DNA of 64,000 nt from Brasenia schreberi. Taxonomy: Eukaryota; Streptophyta; Magnoliopsida; Nymphaeales; Cabombaceae. Both the position numbers and the translations under genes were made by a program. The DNA is taken from positions 2,492,501 to 2,556,500 of the forward strand of contig JAYKKT010000046.1 of the NCBI GenBank assembly GCA_036023115.1. Direction: 5' to 3'. This document shows positions 1 to 12,682 of the stretch, piece by piece. Below the pieces are notes generated by a model. It did not search any database. It saw nothing but the letters and a program-made list of their open reading frames with translations, and was not told the DNA's origin. The first letter of the stretch is position 1. Each line of letters opens with the position of its first letter.

Positions 1-233
1 ACTGTGATCTTTGTATGTGCGCCTTCAATTTTTTTTCACTGGAATTTGCTACCTCGGTACTTCGTATGATGTGATTCAAGTTGTTCACGCTGTGCAAGTT
101 ATTTTATTCTTTTTGCCTTGTCACAAACATTTACCCAGGAAGTTATGTACTTCCCTATTCAAGTCTTTCACGAGTTTAGGTGTTATTTCTTATTTTCCCT
201 TGTTGCTGCTAATCATATATTCCATCCACGGTT

Positions 234-565
234 ACAACAACAACAACTAAGCCTTTTCCCATACTAGACGGGGTCGGCTACATGGATTCTTTGTTTCCAC
301 AGATCCCTATCGTGTGCCATGTTAGCAGTTAACTCCCAATAAGCTAGATCATTCTTTATTGTTTCTTTCCAACACTTTTGTGGTCATTCTCTACCTCTTA
401 TAATACTTTCCAAATTTAGTTTTTCTAACCTTCTTATAGGTTCTTCTTTTGATCTTCTTTGTATATGTCCAAACCATCTTAAACGATGTTCTCTCATTTT
501 ATCCTCTATTGGTGCAACTCCTAATTTGTTTCTAATAACCTCATTATGTATACGGTCACAAAGTA
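234..565 (-). mobile_element. RTE-type LINE, 5'-truncated 3' fragment
   Basis: The left edge is a (CAA)n run, which is the (TTG)n tail read on the other strand. It is followed by the family's conserved 3' terminus and part of the region encoding the C-terminal end of ORF2. The same terminus recurs at 12.7, 24.5, 28.1, 44.3, 44.9, 47.7 and 59.6 kb. The homology stops near 565. I see no clear target-site duplication, and the fragment cannot be functional. Confidence 0.85.
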
Positions 566-1845
566 TCTATTTTGAGATTTCAATCTCTCAAATTAAATAC
601 CTGAATCTATTAGAAACGGTAACAAAATAATAATAAAATGAATTAATCTATTAGAAATTAACAAAAAAATAAAGAACTGGGTCGCCATCCCATGCATCTG
701 ATATGGACTTTGCCTGGAAGAAGTGTTGTTGAACAAGTTGGCTTAGCTCGCCATCATCGCTTGAAACAAAGGGCTGCTTGACTGGCTGACTTGCTACCCA
801 AAGTGACAAAGCATTAATCACCTCTTCTTCTCCATCAAATCAAGCAAAAGATCCCAGGGCTACGTATTCACTGATATTGTTACTATATTTTTGCTGTAAT
901 ATATTTAAAAATGCCAAAGAAAACATACCATATTCCAATTGTAGAGATATTTTAAGAGATTGACATGTGATGATGCGATACGTATCATGAATATTAATTC
1001 TAAAAGAAGAAAACATCTCTAAATACAGTAATTTTGTTACACCTTCCATCAGAGTATGATCCTCCTTTGTATCTTACAATTTGGTACAGTAGGCTCTGGT
1101 GTGTGTAACAGATGCATTTGCAATAGACATGTGTGTGTTGGCTAAGATCTCAATGCAAGCAATACCTTAAAACCAATGATCCCCTTAGTTGTGTGTTTGA
1201 TTCGTGGTACGAGCTCTTGATACTAGAATTATAGGCTTAGACCTTCACGAGCTTAACCCATGATTATGTGTTTGAATCACAAGTGGCATTGATGCTTAAG
1301 TTTTCGTTCAAGATGGAGTAACTACATGAGAGAGAAGCATATACTTGGGTTTTTGTGTGAAGACCATGGGTCTGGTTCTTATGGCTCACTTTCTCCTTGA
1401 TGTTGGTGCTTTTGACTCAAATTTGGCTTATGAAATCATATTTCATGATTGTAATGCATTCTGTGTTTGATGCACAATAAAACTTGAAACTGTGAACATA
1501 AAAAAATCAAGATTTATTTCTCTTAAAACCACGAATTGAATGTGTAGTAAAAGGACATTAAATATTATGTTGAATTTATGCCTATAATTAAACCAACTTC
1601 TCTTTATCTTAAAGAAACCAAGTAGAAAACTGTGATTCGCCCACAAAATCCTCCACTGAGAGAGGCCCGACAATATTTGTGGGAACCCATGCTCATGGAA
1701 TTCGAAATTTCAAGCCAAGTCAACTTGTTAATGTTCATAGATTATCTCCAACATATGGGCACAGTTTATGTGATCAAATATTTGTATTTAAGATTGGTTC
1801 ACACATTCATCATAGTTTTTGACTTAGATTTGTAAAATGAGGCGT
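566..1845. other. Intergenic DNA, no gene recognised
   Basis: AT-rich sequence with only short open frames that match nothing I recognise. No repeat boundary, RNA gene or splice-bounded coding exon was found. Confidence 0.5.
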
Positions 1846-2088
1846 TGCTCCGACGCGGCAGCATCGCTACGAAATGAGACATCTCTTGTAACACGATGTT
1901 TATGATTTGTACAAGCCCTTCCAAATCCGTGTTGCCCCCAATGCCAACACTCAGGCAGTCCATGAGAAAGCAAGGGCGAAAATTGTGGTTTCCTCCTAAA
2001 ATGTGCGGCAAAGCCAAATGCGTGCTTTGGGTATCGAACTCATGACCGTCAACTTGTGAGTTGACCCCCAAACCAAGTGAGCTATTGC
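1846..2088 (-). mobile_element. tRNA-derived SINE-like element
   Basis: On the - strand the element begins with a tRNA-like A box (TAGCTCACTTGG) near 2080. About 45 bases on there is a B box of the form GAGTTCGATACCC. This spacing and order are those of an internal RNA polymerase III promoter. Related heads occur at 2.55, 22.4 and 41.1 kb. The 3' limit is estimated. It is not a tRNA gene because the arms do not fold into a cloverleaf. Confidence 0.5.
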
Positions 2089-2551
2089 TTGTTGTGGTTT
2101 TGAATTTTGTGTTATTTATTATGTTTAGTGTTGGAGGAGACTTGGTTTTGAATTGTGGTTTCCAAACACACCATCAGGCTATCAGCGTTGCATGGATTCA
2201 TAAGACAATCGGCAGAAAAACGCCGGTGGATTTGGGTTCTGATTTGACACTAGATCCAAAGTCAAAAGGTGAGAGAGTCTTCATCGTGCTCACACATACA
2301 TACAAGTGTGTGTTGTAATATATATTTGCAATTTGCTAAAAAATTGGAAGAAAATAATATAAAAATAATTGACTTATGAGATTAACATGCATTTTTGTGT
2401 GTGTGTGTGGGCGAGACTAAGTCATTTTAATAATTTTTATATACTTTAACTTAGGTATATTAGATCATTTTATTGACGATTACAACTTGAAGATGTAACT
2501 CATTGGAACAAATCATGTAATCATAATATTATCAATTCCTGCCCAACGAGC

Positions 2552-2700
2552 AATAGCTCAACTGCCTAGAAGGTCGACCCACAAGATAAACATCGAGAGT
2601 TCGATATCGTTATCGTTTGAAATTTCGCTATAGATTCGGCAAAACGAAGACCATCGGCCATTCGGTCTCGATGTGGATCGGTAAAATAGGATGGGATCGC
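2552..2700 (+). mobile_element. tRNA-derived SINE-like element
   Basis: A second tRNA-like head in the opposite orientation to the 2.0 kb copy: an A box around TAGCTCAACTGCC and a B box around GAGTTCGATAT. The downstream part has drifted and the 3' end is uncertain. Confidence 0.4.
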
Positions 2701-3224
2701 GTATTGTTGAAACGTTGTCTCGCTACGACCGCCAATACCACTTAGGTTTAAGTGTCAGTTTCAAGCACGAATCAAACATAAAACCACAAATGGTTCGAAC
2801 TATGGTAGGAACCCAACTCCTCCATCGTCTTCATTCTTGCTCGTGCTCTTTTCACTGGTAGGTTTCTTTCTGGAGATGGTTCACTCAATGCCTTCCTCGA
2901 AATCAAGCTACTGTTAAGGATGCCTGAGAACTTTTACATCACCTGACTGATAGAACCTTATATTCGGCCACATCAAGCCGATCGGTGCAACACTTATATA
3001 GGCAATCGGTTATGATTGAAGGTCGTCAGAGATGCGAACTCAATCACATCTGAGGAACATCCATCTATCTTCTTTCATCGACGTTTCTCCTTCTTCCTCT
3101 TCTCTTTCTCTCTCTCCATTGTGTTGTTAGGGAGACACCTACCAGATTGCACAACCGTGGGTGTTGATTGCACAAACAGGTCTGAGCATGCTTTAAGATG
3201 TAAGTTGTTGTTTTTTTTAAAAGT
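2701..3224. other. Intergenic DNA, no gene recognised
   Basis: No coding exon or repeat boundary can be supported. A pyrimidine-rich stretch lies at 3060-3120. Confidence 0.5.
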
Positions 3225-3345
3225 AAAAACTAAAAGTATATCATTTACTGTACAACAGCTTAGTACCATTTAATGTGAATGTACTACAATGGTTTAGTAT
3301 GAATGAGAGCCTAGAATGATCTATATATATATATGGCATCGAAAA
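3225..3345 (+). repeat. Dispersed repeat R1, copy 1
   Basis: About 120 bases ending in a short TA tract. The same sequence, with small differences and a short insertion, recurs at 5032-5170. It contains the shared string ACCATTTAATGTGAATG. No coding potential. It could be the end of an uncharacterised MITE. Confidence 0.65.
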
Positions 3346-3774
3346 AATGCAATGCATTTTTTTCATAATGTTTTTTTAAAAAGACGACGTTATTGACCTA
3401 AATTGATTATCATATCTTAATTGCACAGTTTATTATTTGGTTAAAATCTACGTACATATAATTTATTTGAGGTCTACCCTAAGCTCAACTTGCTAATTAA
3501 AAATTAGAAGACAATGAAAACATGAAGTCAAGCACGGGCCACCCTTTGTGTGTTGCACGAGTGCATACACGACATTCGGTTCCACACACCCGGTTGCCTC
3601 AACCCTGAGCCATCACCAAGTCACCACAAAGTTGGCATGCACACAAATAGGGTGCCACAAATGCATCCCCACTGCGCTTGTGCCCCACACTCCCACCAGG
3701 ATTAATAAGTGAGGTTAGGTGGGTGCCTCACTTGAAATCCGAGGAAAAAAATGTCATTGGAAAAAATATAGAAT

Positions 3775-4330
3775 AAAGATGAGAAAAATAAAAATAAAAA
3801 ACAACAAAAAATGAAACTAAAAATGAAATCAATGATAAGAACTACTCAACAATACGAAAACAACAACTATAACATAAAGAACAAACTAAAAAGAAAAAGA
3901 GAATCAGGAAACGTGTGAAAAAAATTGAAAATAAAAAACTAGGATATCCCAACAGAAGAGATGCACTCGAGATGCGTCCCTCCCAACGACTCAGACACAG
4001 GTCGGACACGTCAGGATTCCCTAGTTTTTTATTTTTTATTTCAGTATAGAAATCAATCACAAATCAATCAAAACAACTAAAAAACCAAAACCAAATCAAT
4101 AACATAAATCGATAAATCGACGTATTCTCCTTTCACTCAACCTTTTGATCCTTTGTATCTTTGTTTTCCTCTTTCTTTCGATTCTTCGTTTTTCATTTCT
4201 CAACGGATTTCAATTTGTTCTTTTGCTGAAAATAGTTATAGATCAAGTTTTAGGTGGTTGAAATGAATCGGGGAGCGAAGAAGGGAAGAAAGAATGGCCA
4301 TAAATGAGGGCTAAAAACAGGTTCACATAG
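3775..4330. repeat. AT-rich repeat family R2, diverged copy
   Basis: An A-rich core of AAAT/AATAAA tracts runs into a segment with pyrimidine-rich flanks. The arrangement resembles the two better-matched copies at 41.3-41.8 and 41.9-42.6 kb. Similarity here is partial, so boundaries are approximate. No transposase motif is visible. Confidence 0.4.
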
Positions 4331-4682
4331 GAAAACATGGGAGGTATTGTTTTCTTGCTGAAGGACATTTTCGTAATTACTGAACATGATCAAAGGTATT
4401 TTGATAAAGTACAAAAAAGAGTGTGTAAGGTAAAAGGGTGCATGTGTATCAATCCTTAAAAAAATCCAAAAGCACTATACAAGAGCTTTAATTTGTTGTA
4501 TATGGATCAACACACCTTAATTTCACTCAAAGTTTCCCACTGTTCTTGTTCTAGTGTTTTCTAACTAACAAAACAAAAGTAGCCTCTAGAGGGGGAATGA
4601 ATATAGGAGAGGAAGAAAGGCAAAGAGTAAATGACCATGCTCTCCTTGATCTAAGCTCTCTTCCGGTCTTTATATGGAGAAT

Positions 4683-4920
4683 AAATGCTCAAACTTCATT
4701 TATGCTCGAATTAACTTAAACATCTTCATCATTTGATTAACATCTCTTCATTGTTTAATCAATCATACGTATTTGAATTAAAAGTATCATTACACTTTCT
4801 TATTTTACATTTAATGTATTATATGTATTAAATATTTTTTTTATCATCTCAATTGTTAATGTCAAATATCAAACGATTGAGATGATAAAATAGATTCGAG
4901 CATGGATGAGTTTGAGTATT
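4683..4920. mobile_element. MITE-like element with ~45-bp imperfect terminal inverted repeats
   Basis: The left end (CTCAAACTTCATTTATGCTC and following bases) is matched in reverse complement by the right end (CTCAAACTCATCCATGCTCG). The similarity runs about 45 bases inward. The short AT-rich interior has no coding capacity. The target-site duplication is unclear. A likely relative is at 5553-5760. Confidence 0.6.
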
Positions 4921-4976
4921 TATCACTCTCTCTCTCTCTTTATCTATCTATTTATATATATACATATATATATGCA
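4920..4976 (+). repeat. CT then TA microsatellite
   Basis: A run of CT dinucleotides grades into TATC and TA repeats. Short open frames over it come from the repeat. Confidence 0.9.
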
Positions 4977-5031
4977 CTCTCATTTAACCTAAATCATAAA
5001 AAAGCAAAAGATGGAAGTTATTTTTTGAAAA

Positions 5032-5170
5032 AAGTAAAAATTAAAAGTATATCATTTACTTTTTCACATATTTCTTTTTCATGTACAACAACTTAATACC
5101 ATTTAATGTGAATGCTCTATAATGGTTTCGTATGAATCATAGCCTAGAACGATCTATAATATATATACAT
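5032..5170 (+). repeat. Dispersed repeat R1, copy 2
   Basis: Second copy of the repeat at 3225-3345. It has a ~20-base insertion in the middle and again runs into TA repeats (5158-5235). Confidence 0.65.
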
Positions 5171-5235
5171 ATACATATATATATATATAGATATATATAT
5201 ATATATATATACATACACACATATATGTATATATA
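5158..5235 (+). repeat. TA/CATA microsatellite
   Basis: Alternating TA with CATA interruptions, just downstream of repeat R1. Confidence 0.9.
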
Positions 5236-5552
5236 TTTAGCTCCCTTTGCATTAAATGTATCTTAAGCCACCATAACTATACATGAAAAGAGATATAAAT
5301 AGATATATGCATGCTAGGAACACTACATGTTAGCATATTCACATAAATCCTAACATCTAATTTGAAAGATAAATGATTGATATTTGAATTTTATATGAAA
5401 AATACCCTTGCACCTTTTGTAAATGTACTTAATTCAAAAAGTGACTTTTTGCTTTTGGATCTTAAATATTAACAGTTCATCTTTTAAATTAGATGGTTAG
5501 CATTTATTTCGATATGCTAGCATCTCTCTCTCACTATATACATGGTGGTAAA

Positions 5553-5760
5553 TGTGTACACTCGTTCATGCTCAAGTATACTTAATTGTTCTATCATTCG
5601 ATTCACATATTCAATGACTAAGATTTGAAATTAAAAGAAAAAATATTGTTGTACTTTCTATACTTTGGATTAAATGTACCACATGTACTAGATGTTTTTA
5701 AATTCAAAGATGAAATGATAAAAATGTTTAAGCAAATTTAAGTATTGATGGGTGTACCCA
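5553..5760. mobile_element. MITE-like element, relative of the 4.7 kb copy
   Basis: The left end beginning TGTGTACACTCGTTCATGC is mirrored by the right end, which reads TGGGTACACCCATCAATAC on the other strand. The match is imperfect over about 45 bases. The interior carries an ATTAAATGTACCACATGTA segment like that of the 4.7 kb element. Confidence 0.55.
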
Positions 5761-6180
5761 TAGAGTACTCTTTCTCAAACACATATAGGTGAGCTTAATA
5801 TGCTTTCAATATCCTTAGAGATATGAACAATTAATCTTAAAATATCAATATTAAGTTTAAAGCAAAAATATACACGTGAATAAAATATACACACAAAAAG
5901 TATATATTTGAAAAAAATACATATGTATCTTTTGTTTTTTACTTTTGAATGCAATAAGCATCTTTTGATATATAGGATTGAGATTTTGAAGGATATGATA
6001 AAGTATATAACCTTTTAGGAGGCATATCAAACTTCTCTCCTCCCTCTTTATATATATACTGTATGTATAGGTATGTATATGTGTAGACACAATATGTATA
6101 CCTGTATGTGTTTGTATGTCACATACCTAAAATGTCGCATCTCATTGCAATATTGCATTCTCTTTTTCTTTCACCAACGT
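5761..6180. other. Intergenic DNA, no gene recognised
   Basis: AT-rich and CATA-rich sequence upstream of the ARF locus. No gene signal. Confidence 0.5.
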
Positions 6181-6569
6181 TATGAACCAGGAAGCAGCAA
6201 CCCAGTTACTGCTATGAAAACGATACGCTTAGGAATCCCAACCTGTGAGGCGAATCGAATGAAAAGCTCAAGGAAAAAAAGAATTATAACCGTGGTTAAT
6301 TTGCTGGGTGAGTGCAGATCAGACACGCGGCTCCCTTGTTCCTTCCCGAGCACAGAGCTCTGCGGTACGGTCGTGGCACATAGGCATGGAGCGCGCGCGC
6401 GAGTTGGAAAAACCGCTTGTTCCGCATTGAGAAAGAAGGAGCGAGAGCGGGCGTTGTCAGAAGCATTTATGATGATGGAGAACTGCGGTTGCAGCGACTC
6501 TCACATTGTTCATCTTCTTTGAATTCCTTGGTCTTGCTGATATTGAGACTACATACAGGAAATGAGAGC

Positions 6570-6636
6570 CTTATGCTTATTAGAGAGAGAGAGAGAGAGA
6601 TGGCATGGGGTTACGGGGGGGGGGGGGGGGGGGGGC
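6570..6636 (+). repeat. GA microsatellite and poly-G tract
   Basis: A (GA)n run at about 6580-6600 is followed by about 21 consecutive G at 6616-6636. GA/CT tracts are common in plant 5' leaders, and this one lies about 0.9 kb before the first recognised ARF exon. A role as an ARF 5' leader is possible but not shown. The 6180-7470 stretch may hold the lost first exon. Confidence 0.85.
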
Positions 6637-9600
6637 GTAGCGGGTACAGGAAGCGACACTGGTTGTAGGGATATAGTTGTCTCTGAGGGATCTAACGTAG
6701 TACAACAAAGAAATGGTAAACATTCTTCTTCTGCGAACCTTCTGTGTGGTGTTCATTCATGGCTTTTTGAGTGATAAGAGAAGACCGTTGGGTGGCATTA
6801 GTGGTTCTTTAGTTGGGGTTGGTCATCTCGTAGATGTCTGTTGACCAGTTATAGCTGGTCGCATCCAAAAATTTCGGCTGATGCTTTTTTCCATCGTTCC
6901 AATTATCCCGGTTTCAAACCAATTTTCTGGTTTTTGGTACTGATTCATATTTAGGTTCTGCTCGCAATAGCGATCTTCCAGCTCTTTGACGGACCCGTTT
7001 GTGAGTTTCTATATAGATTGTGTACTAGAAAAAGGACCCCACCGTAATCTCTTCTTTTTGGGTTCATCACAAACCTCTCATGGTTGAATGGCTTCATCCT
7101 GTCAAGCTTCCCTTTCCTGTTCATATTTTCTTGTATTTGATCCCTTATGGTTAGCCTTCTTGCTGTTCTTCGTGTTAATTGGTGGTCCAGTTATTAATTA
7201 TATTGGTAGTTGGACTTCTATTTTGTGAAGATTATGAAGAATTGGGTGTTAATGCGTTTTGGTTTCACGTTATTCTGATCAATCCATCTCCTTTGTTTTC
7301 TATAGAACTTCAATTTGTTTCCTCTTCATAGCTTGTATTAGAAACATTTATTGACTCAAGTAATAGTGTAGTGAGAACATTGCACATTTTTCCCGCTTTA
7401 TATGAATTTTCCTCACACGTTTTCTTCTTCCCTCAAATGATCGAAGTAGTTATGAATATGAATTTGTAGGTGTGAAGGATGGTCTTGATCGCGAGCTTTG
7501 GCGTGCCTGTGCTGGTCCCCAAGTGTGCATGCCAAATATTGGGGACCTCGTCTATTACTTTCCTCAAGGACGCATGGAAAAGGTATTACTCTCTTCACAT
7601 ACATGTTCATCTAAAGATTTGCTTTAGTTATACTCATGGATGGTTTTGAGCAGGCAACAGCAGAGGGTTTTGACATGTATGATTGTTGGTCTGCCACCAT
7701 TATTTTGTTACGTCTTTTGGGTGTCATTCTCGCTTTCCCTTTCGGAGAATATTTCCTTCTGATCCTTGTGTCCGGTTTTCGTAGTCTCGAGTTGGCTGCT
7801 GCCACCAACCAAGGAGCAGAGATGGAATTGCCAAAATATGATTTGCCTTCCCAGATTCTCTGCGGAGTGATGGATATCAGGTTATTGGTCTGTGTGTGTG
7901 CGCCTCAGGACTTACATGGTACAATTCTGGCATATTTTATGCTTTCTGGTTGTTTTCTTTAATCTGTTTTAAGGCATCCTCATGCATACATTTCAAATGA
8001 AGAGGTCATTTATGTGTGCCTGATTGGCTATCGCCCTGAGGTCATTCGTCTCATGTTTCTAATTTGTGGTGAAAACCTACGTAAGTTTGTTCTTGCACAT
8101 CAAGTTTTTTGGTGTCAGTTGGGTGTGCAATTTCAGCAAAGCAGAGTAATGCTTATTGATAGTGATGTTTTCTTTAGGCTGAACCAGAAACTGTTGAAGC
8201 GTATGCACATTTTACACTGATTCCAGAGCCACAGGTAGCGATTTCTATAATGTTACATCATAATGTAATTAAACTTTTAGCTGATCGAATTTGATGATGC
8301 TTTATGTTATGACAGAAAGATCGATATGTGAAAGAAGAGACTGCAAAATCACTGCCTCTAGGCAACGCTCATACATCTTCTGCAAGATTTTGACTGCTTC
8401 AGACACAAGCCTACATGGTGGATTCTTTGTATTGAGACGGCATGCTGAAGAATGTCTTCCACCGTTGGTAGATATCTTTTCTGGCTTTCCCTCTTTTTTT
8501 GGTTTATTGGCTCGGAAGCCAGCTTTGTGGGCACATGCTTATCATTCCGATAATGATGATATATTTACCCTCGGCCTCATTTGATTGTGAAGGGTTAAGC
8601 ACAGTGAACATCGGAAAACACATTTTATACCACAGCGTACTTCTGAAAGTACTGGTGTTATAAGTGATTTTCTCTTTCTCTTTTTGTTTTTTGCTGGAGG
8701 AGATGCCTCCCATCATCCTTCTCATTAAGATGATATATGCATCTAGCCCAATTTGATTTTGAAGGCAAGCATGGTAACATTGGCACATAAAATCTGAGTT
8801 ATATATGGTGGGATTTGTCATTGTGGTCTAACTTCAGTCTACCAAGATGGATTTAACTCGCCCCAAAACTATTATGTGAACAATAATTCTGAAACGCTGA
8901 GATGCTACCTTTGCAGGGTATGTCTCAGGAATCGCCAAATCAGAAGCTTGTGGCAAAGGATCTGTATGGTATTGAGTGGCTCTTTCGGCATACATTCAGG
9001 GGTAAAGCTCATCACAAGCTACTTCAACATTTTGTAATATCAAACCAGCTTGCTTTCTTTGGATGCATACCTTCTTAGGTTCACAACTAATTGCTTTTGG
9101 TAGAGGTGATACTTGTGTTCTTCAGCATAACTGGATAGACCATGACGGCTGTGTCAAGGTTTTTCTACATTGCTTAAAGAATGATGTGTAATTCCATTTT
9201 GTATACTAGGATGTGTGCTTGCTTGTATGTCCATCTTTTATTTCTTTCATTATGTGCAGATTTCCCCCCCTATCTATATTTCCAACCCAAAGTTGATGAT
9301 TCATGTGGCTTGAAACAGCAATCCTGCATATCATAGGTTGCCTTATACCAAGGTACTACAGGAGTTGTGTCAATGCACTCCTTCCTTTCAACATGTTATA
9401 ATAAAATGATTATTCAGTAGCTGCAGACACCTGATTTCCCCTTTAACGATTCAATTTCCATTGCTCTGTCCTTGTTTGGAATAGTGAAAAGACTCACCAA
9501 TAATATCTGTAGTTTTCGATGCTCTCATAATGCGTTATGGTGCCATATTGAGATTCTTTCTTTCATTTGGTTCCAAAGATTCAATAAAAGAGATCCCAGT

Positions 9601-10059
9601 TGTCAAAATTTTAGAGCATCCTGGTCACAGATAATGTATTATTTCAAACTTCCAGGGCAGCCAAGATGGCACCTGCTTACTAGTGGTTGGAGTGGATTTA
9701 TTACTGCTAAAAGACTGGTTGCCGGTGATGCATTTATTTTGATCAGATTAGCTTATTAATCAAGGTTTATAAGTGGAGCAGTTTTTCCCTTTGTAGTGTC
9801 AAGTTGTTAACATAATGCTTACCTATTGCAGAGGCGAAAATGGGGATCTTTGGGTTGGTGTCAGACGTGCATTGCAACAACAGGCCACCTCTTCTTCTGT
9901 CATATCAAGTCACAGCATGCTCCTCAGGGTACTTGCAACTGCATCCCATGCAATTGCAGCTGGAATGATTTTCAATCTTTTAATAGCCTAGGTGACGGCT
10001 CATCTTGGTTCCATTTACTATTTGTTTTGTGGGGTTTTGTGTTGGTCATAACATCAATA

Positions 10060-10480
10060 TGTGACCCTTTGACCGTGGATAGTACTATGGTTGTATAACT
10101 AGGGTCCCTACGTGAGAACCATCCTGACAACTCTATATAAAAACCGTCATCGAGGGAAGGCGCCCCTAACGTACCAGTGTAGCGCGTCGGGATTGCGCAC
10201 TGCTATCAATAAAGCTATTGCCAGTTGACTTTGCATTGAACGTACCTTTATTGCCTTTGCTCTCATACGTTTGCCGTATTGCGTGGTGTGAGTTAAACGG
10301 ATGCTTAGCCTCATTGACACTTAGCATCCGGAAGAGGGGCCCAACTCACATTCCCTATCGGAGGCCGCTTGAATTGTTAATTCCGCTGCACTTGTAAAAT
10401 CCGCTAAGGCTTATCCGGCTCAAGGACCCGGTGCCGGTTATGTTGCGAGGCACGCTCTTCCGTCGGCTCCGGGCGTGACA
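10060..10480 (+). repeat. 5' LTR of element L1
   Basis: 421 bases, TG...CA ends. Near-identical to 11888-12321 apart from scattered substitutions and short indels, which suggests a moderately old insertion. Confidence 0.92.
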
Positions 10481-10484
10481 TATT

Positions 10485-10496
10485 TGGTATCAGAGC
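10485..10496 (+). promoter_or_regulatory. Primer-binding site (initiator tRNA-Met type)
   Basis: TGGTATCAGAGC, four bases downstream of the 5' LTR, is complementary to the 3' end of plant initiator tRNA-Met and would prime minus-strand DNA synthesis. Confidence 0.9.
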
Positions 10497-11874
10497 ATGT
10501 TTGGTTGCATTGGACGTTTGTCGGCTGAAGAACTCATGGAGAAGCATGGTTGCTCACAGACCCGCATGGTGGAACAATGAGAGGGTCAATGTTGCCATCG
10601 CTTGCGCGCTAGCCGAAGGGAACACTATGGTAGCAGAAGGCCGGAAGCCTAAGGCATGCGAAGCGACCCTTGATTAGGCTATCGGTAGCGAGGACGCATC
10701 ATCCCCTATCGAGACGATAGTATCCGAAAGCCTGATGCTACTATACGATCGAGACTCAAATCGCAACATCGTTTGCTCATCGAAGGGTGCACTACGACCA
10801 TAGAAATTGGAAAGGAGGATTGGAGGATCGACACACGAGATGTTCTTCTTGGTAACTCCCCAAGATCGTGGCCGTGCTTGGGCAGGCAGGTTGGTCACTT
10901 GGGTGGACACATTCGTGCGAAGGAGGCGCACTGAACCCCACCAAACCCTGTGCATTATCACGAAGTGTAAGCCGTGATGAGTAGTGCATGGATCAGGATG
11001 TGCGGTTGCACCACAGTGCCAAGGTTGGCCTGATGGTCCATGTCGCTCGCGCAAAATGTAGCGTAGAACGGTGAGATGTGTCAGGACCCTTGTGCTAATC
11101 GCTACATCAGGACTACGCACCCTATGCAGGCACAGAGGCGCTTTCCAAGGGATACACGCGTCATCACAATATGAGAACCACAGAGGTAGAGACAGTTAGC
11201 GCACGAGCATTGGAGTTACTTCCTCAAAGACAGGTGAGGAGCGCTCGGACCATAGTTGAGTCCCGGTACCCTCGGGAGGCGAGGTGCCATCGTGCAGATT
11301 CCAATCGTGACCAAAGGTGTGATTTAGTAGCGTGATCACGGAAGCGTTCGGTAGCACGTAAGCTGCAGGAGTCGCAGTGGCCAACGTTGTCCTAGCGTGA
11401 AAGGTAGCGTCTCACGGGTTGAAAGGACATTGCATACCCATGGAGTGGGGTGCCGACAACATGGAAGGAGGCCGCCGTCGGCGAGGCGAAGCAATACTTC
11501 ACATGTTGTGCCAAGTTCTTAGACGATGCCACATGACGCAGAGTTGTGCGGGTGATCGGTCTCAGTGGTTGCTTTGGGTGATGCTGAGTGCCGCAGTTTG
11601 AAACACCAACGCAAGTGCCAGGTAGATTGATGCATCTCCTTGATCACATTAGATCTCAAGTGTGTCATCCAACCTCCTGACCAACTCAAGTGCTTCGTGA
11701 GAGTTCATTGCCACAGATCCTTCAAACTTCTAACGAACTACATCTATGTTGGAGGATGCCGAAGGAAGCCGTTGTAGAGTGCGGACCAAGTGGAGATGGG
11801 GATGAGCTTCTGCTGATTCGGTCCTCCCAGGTGGGGACGAAGAGGTGGACGTTACCGAGGACGACAACGATTTT

Positions 11875-11887
11875 GGGTGGGGGAGAA
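11875..11887 (+). promoter_or_regulatory. Polypurine tract of element L1
   Basis: GGGTGGGGGAGAA directly abuts the 3' LTR. The same 13 bases, on the opposite strand, abut an LTR at 34755-34767. Confidence 0.92.
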
Positions 11888-12321
11888 TGTGACCCTTTGA
11901 CTGCGGATAGTACTATGGTTGTATAACTAGGGCCCCTACGTGGGAACCACCTTGGCAACTCTATATAAAAACCCTCATCGAAGGAAGGCGCTCCTAACAT
12001 ACCAGTGTAGCCCGCCGGGGCCGCGCACTCCTTTCTGCTATAAATAAAGCTATTGCTAGTTGGCTTTGCATTGAACGTGCCTTTATTGCCTTTGCTCTCA
12101 AACGTTTGCTGTGTTGCGTAGTGTGAGTTAAACGGATGCTAAGCCTCATTCCAGACACTTAGCATCCGGAGGAGGGGCCCAACTCACGTTCCCTATCGGA
12201 GGCCGCTAGAACTGCTAATTCCGCTGCACTTGTGAAATCTGCTAAGGCTTATCCGGCTTGAGGGTCGGGTGTCGATCATGTTGCGAGGCCCGTTGGCTCT
12301 TCCGACGGTCGGGGCGTGACA
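11888..12321 (+). repeat. 3' LTR of element L1
   Basis: 434 bases, direct copy of 10060-10480. Followed by the target-site duplication TCAATA. Confidence 0.92.
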
Positions 12322-12682
12322 TCAATACTTAATGCTGCTTATTACTGAGGAACATTCTGCAAACAAAATCGCCCTTTTCACTCCTTTTTTCTTTTTTTCT
12401 TTCTTTATTGATCGGGACATTTATCAGTTCTGACTCTTCTGAGAAAATAATAAGCTCATTGTTACATTGATATTTTTTTCAACTTTACATGACACCTGTT
12501 GTGTAGGAATTTCAGTCTATTGCACACAGAAAATAATTTTTTTAAAGGTTCGTGTGGTATTCATAGTTGTAGTTGTAACTTTGCCTGGATTCCGTTTCCT
12601 CTAGGAATTTGTGGCCTCATTTAGTACAACTTTTACACAAATCAAAGGCAAAGTGAAATGAGAAGAATAACGTGTTATAGAT

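Larger units (their letters stand above)
10060..12321 (+). mobile_element. Small non-autonomous LTR retrotransposon, complete (element L1)
   Basis: Two direct LTRs (10060-10480 and 11888-12321), both starting TGTGACC and ending GTGACA, are flanked by the 6-bp duplication TCAATA (10054-10059 and 12322-12327). Four bases after the 5' LTR lies a primer-binding site, TGGTATCAGAGC, complementary to the 3' end of initiator tRNA-Met. A purine-rich tract, GGGTGGGGGAGAA, directly precedes the 3' LTR. The 1.4-kb interior has no recognisable gag, protease, RT or integrase, and its frames are broken. It must have moved with enzymes from another element. The LTR contains a TATA-like CTATATAAAA and a likely polyadenylation signal, AATAAA. 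It sits in an ARF intron. A relative lies at 34.3-35.7 kb. Confidence 0.92.

Noticed and set aside
1846..2088. A functional tRNA gene
   Set aside because: A- and B-box-like sequences are present, but the arms do not form a cloverleaf. A SINE head fits better.
10674..11120. 148-codon - strand frame inside LTR element L1
   Set aside because: Antisense to the element and without gag or pol motifs.
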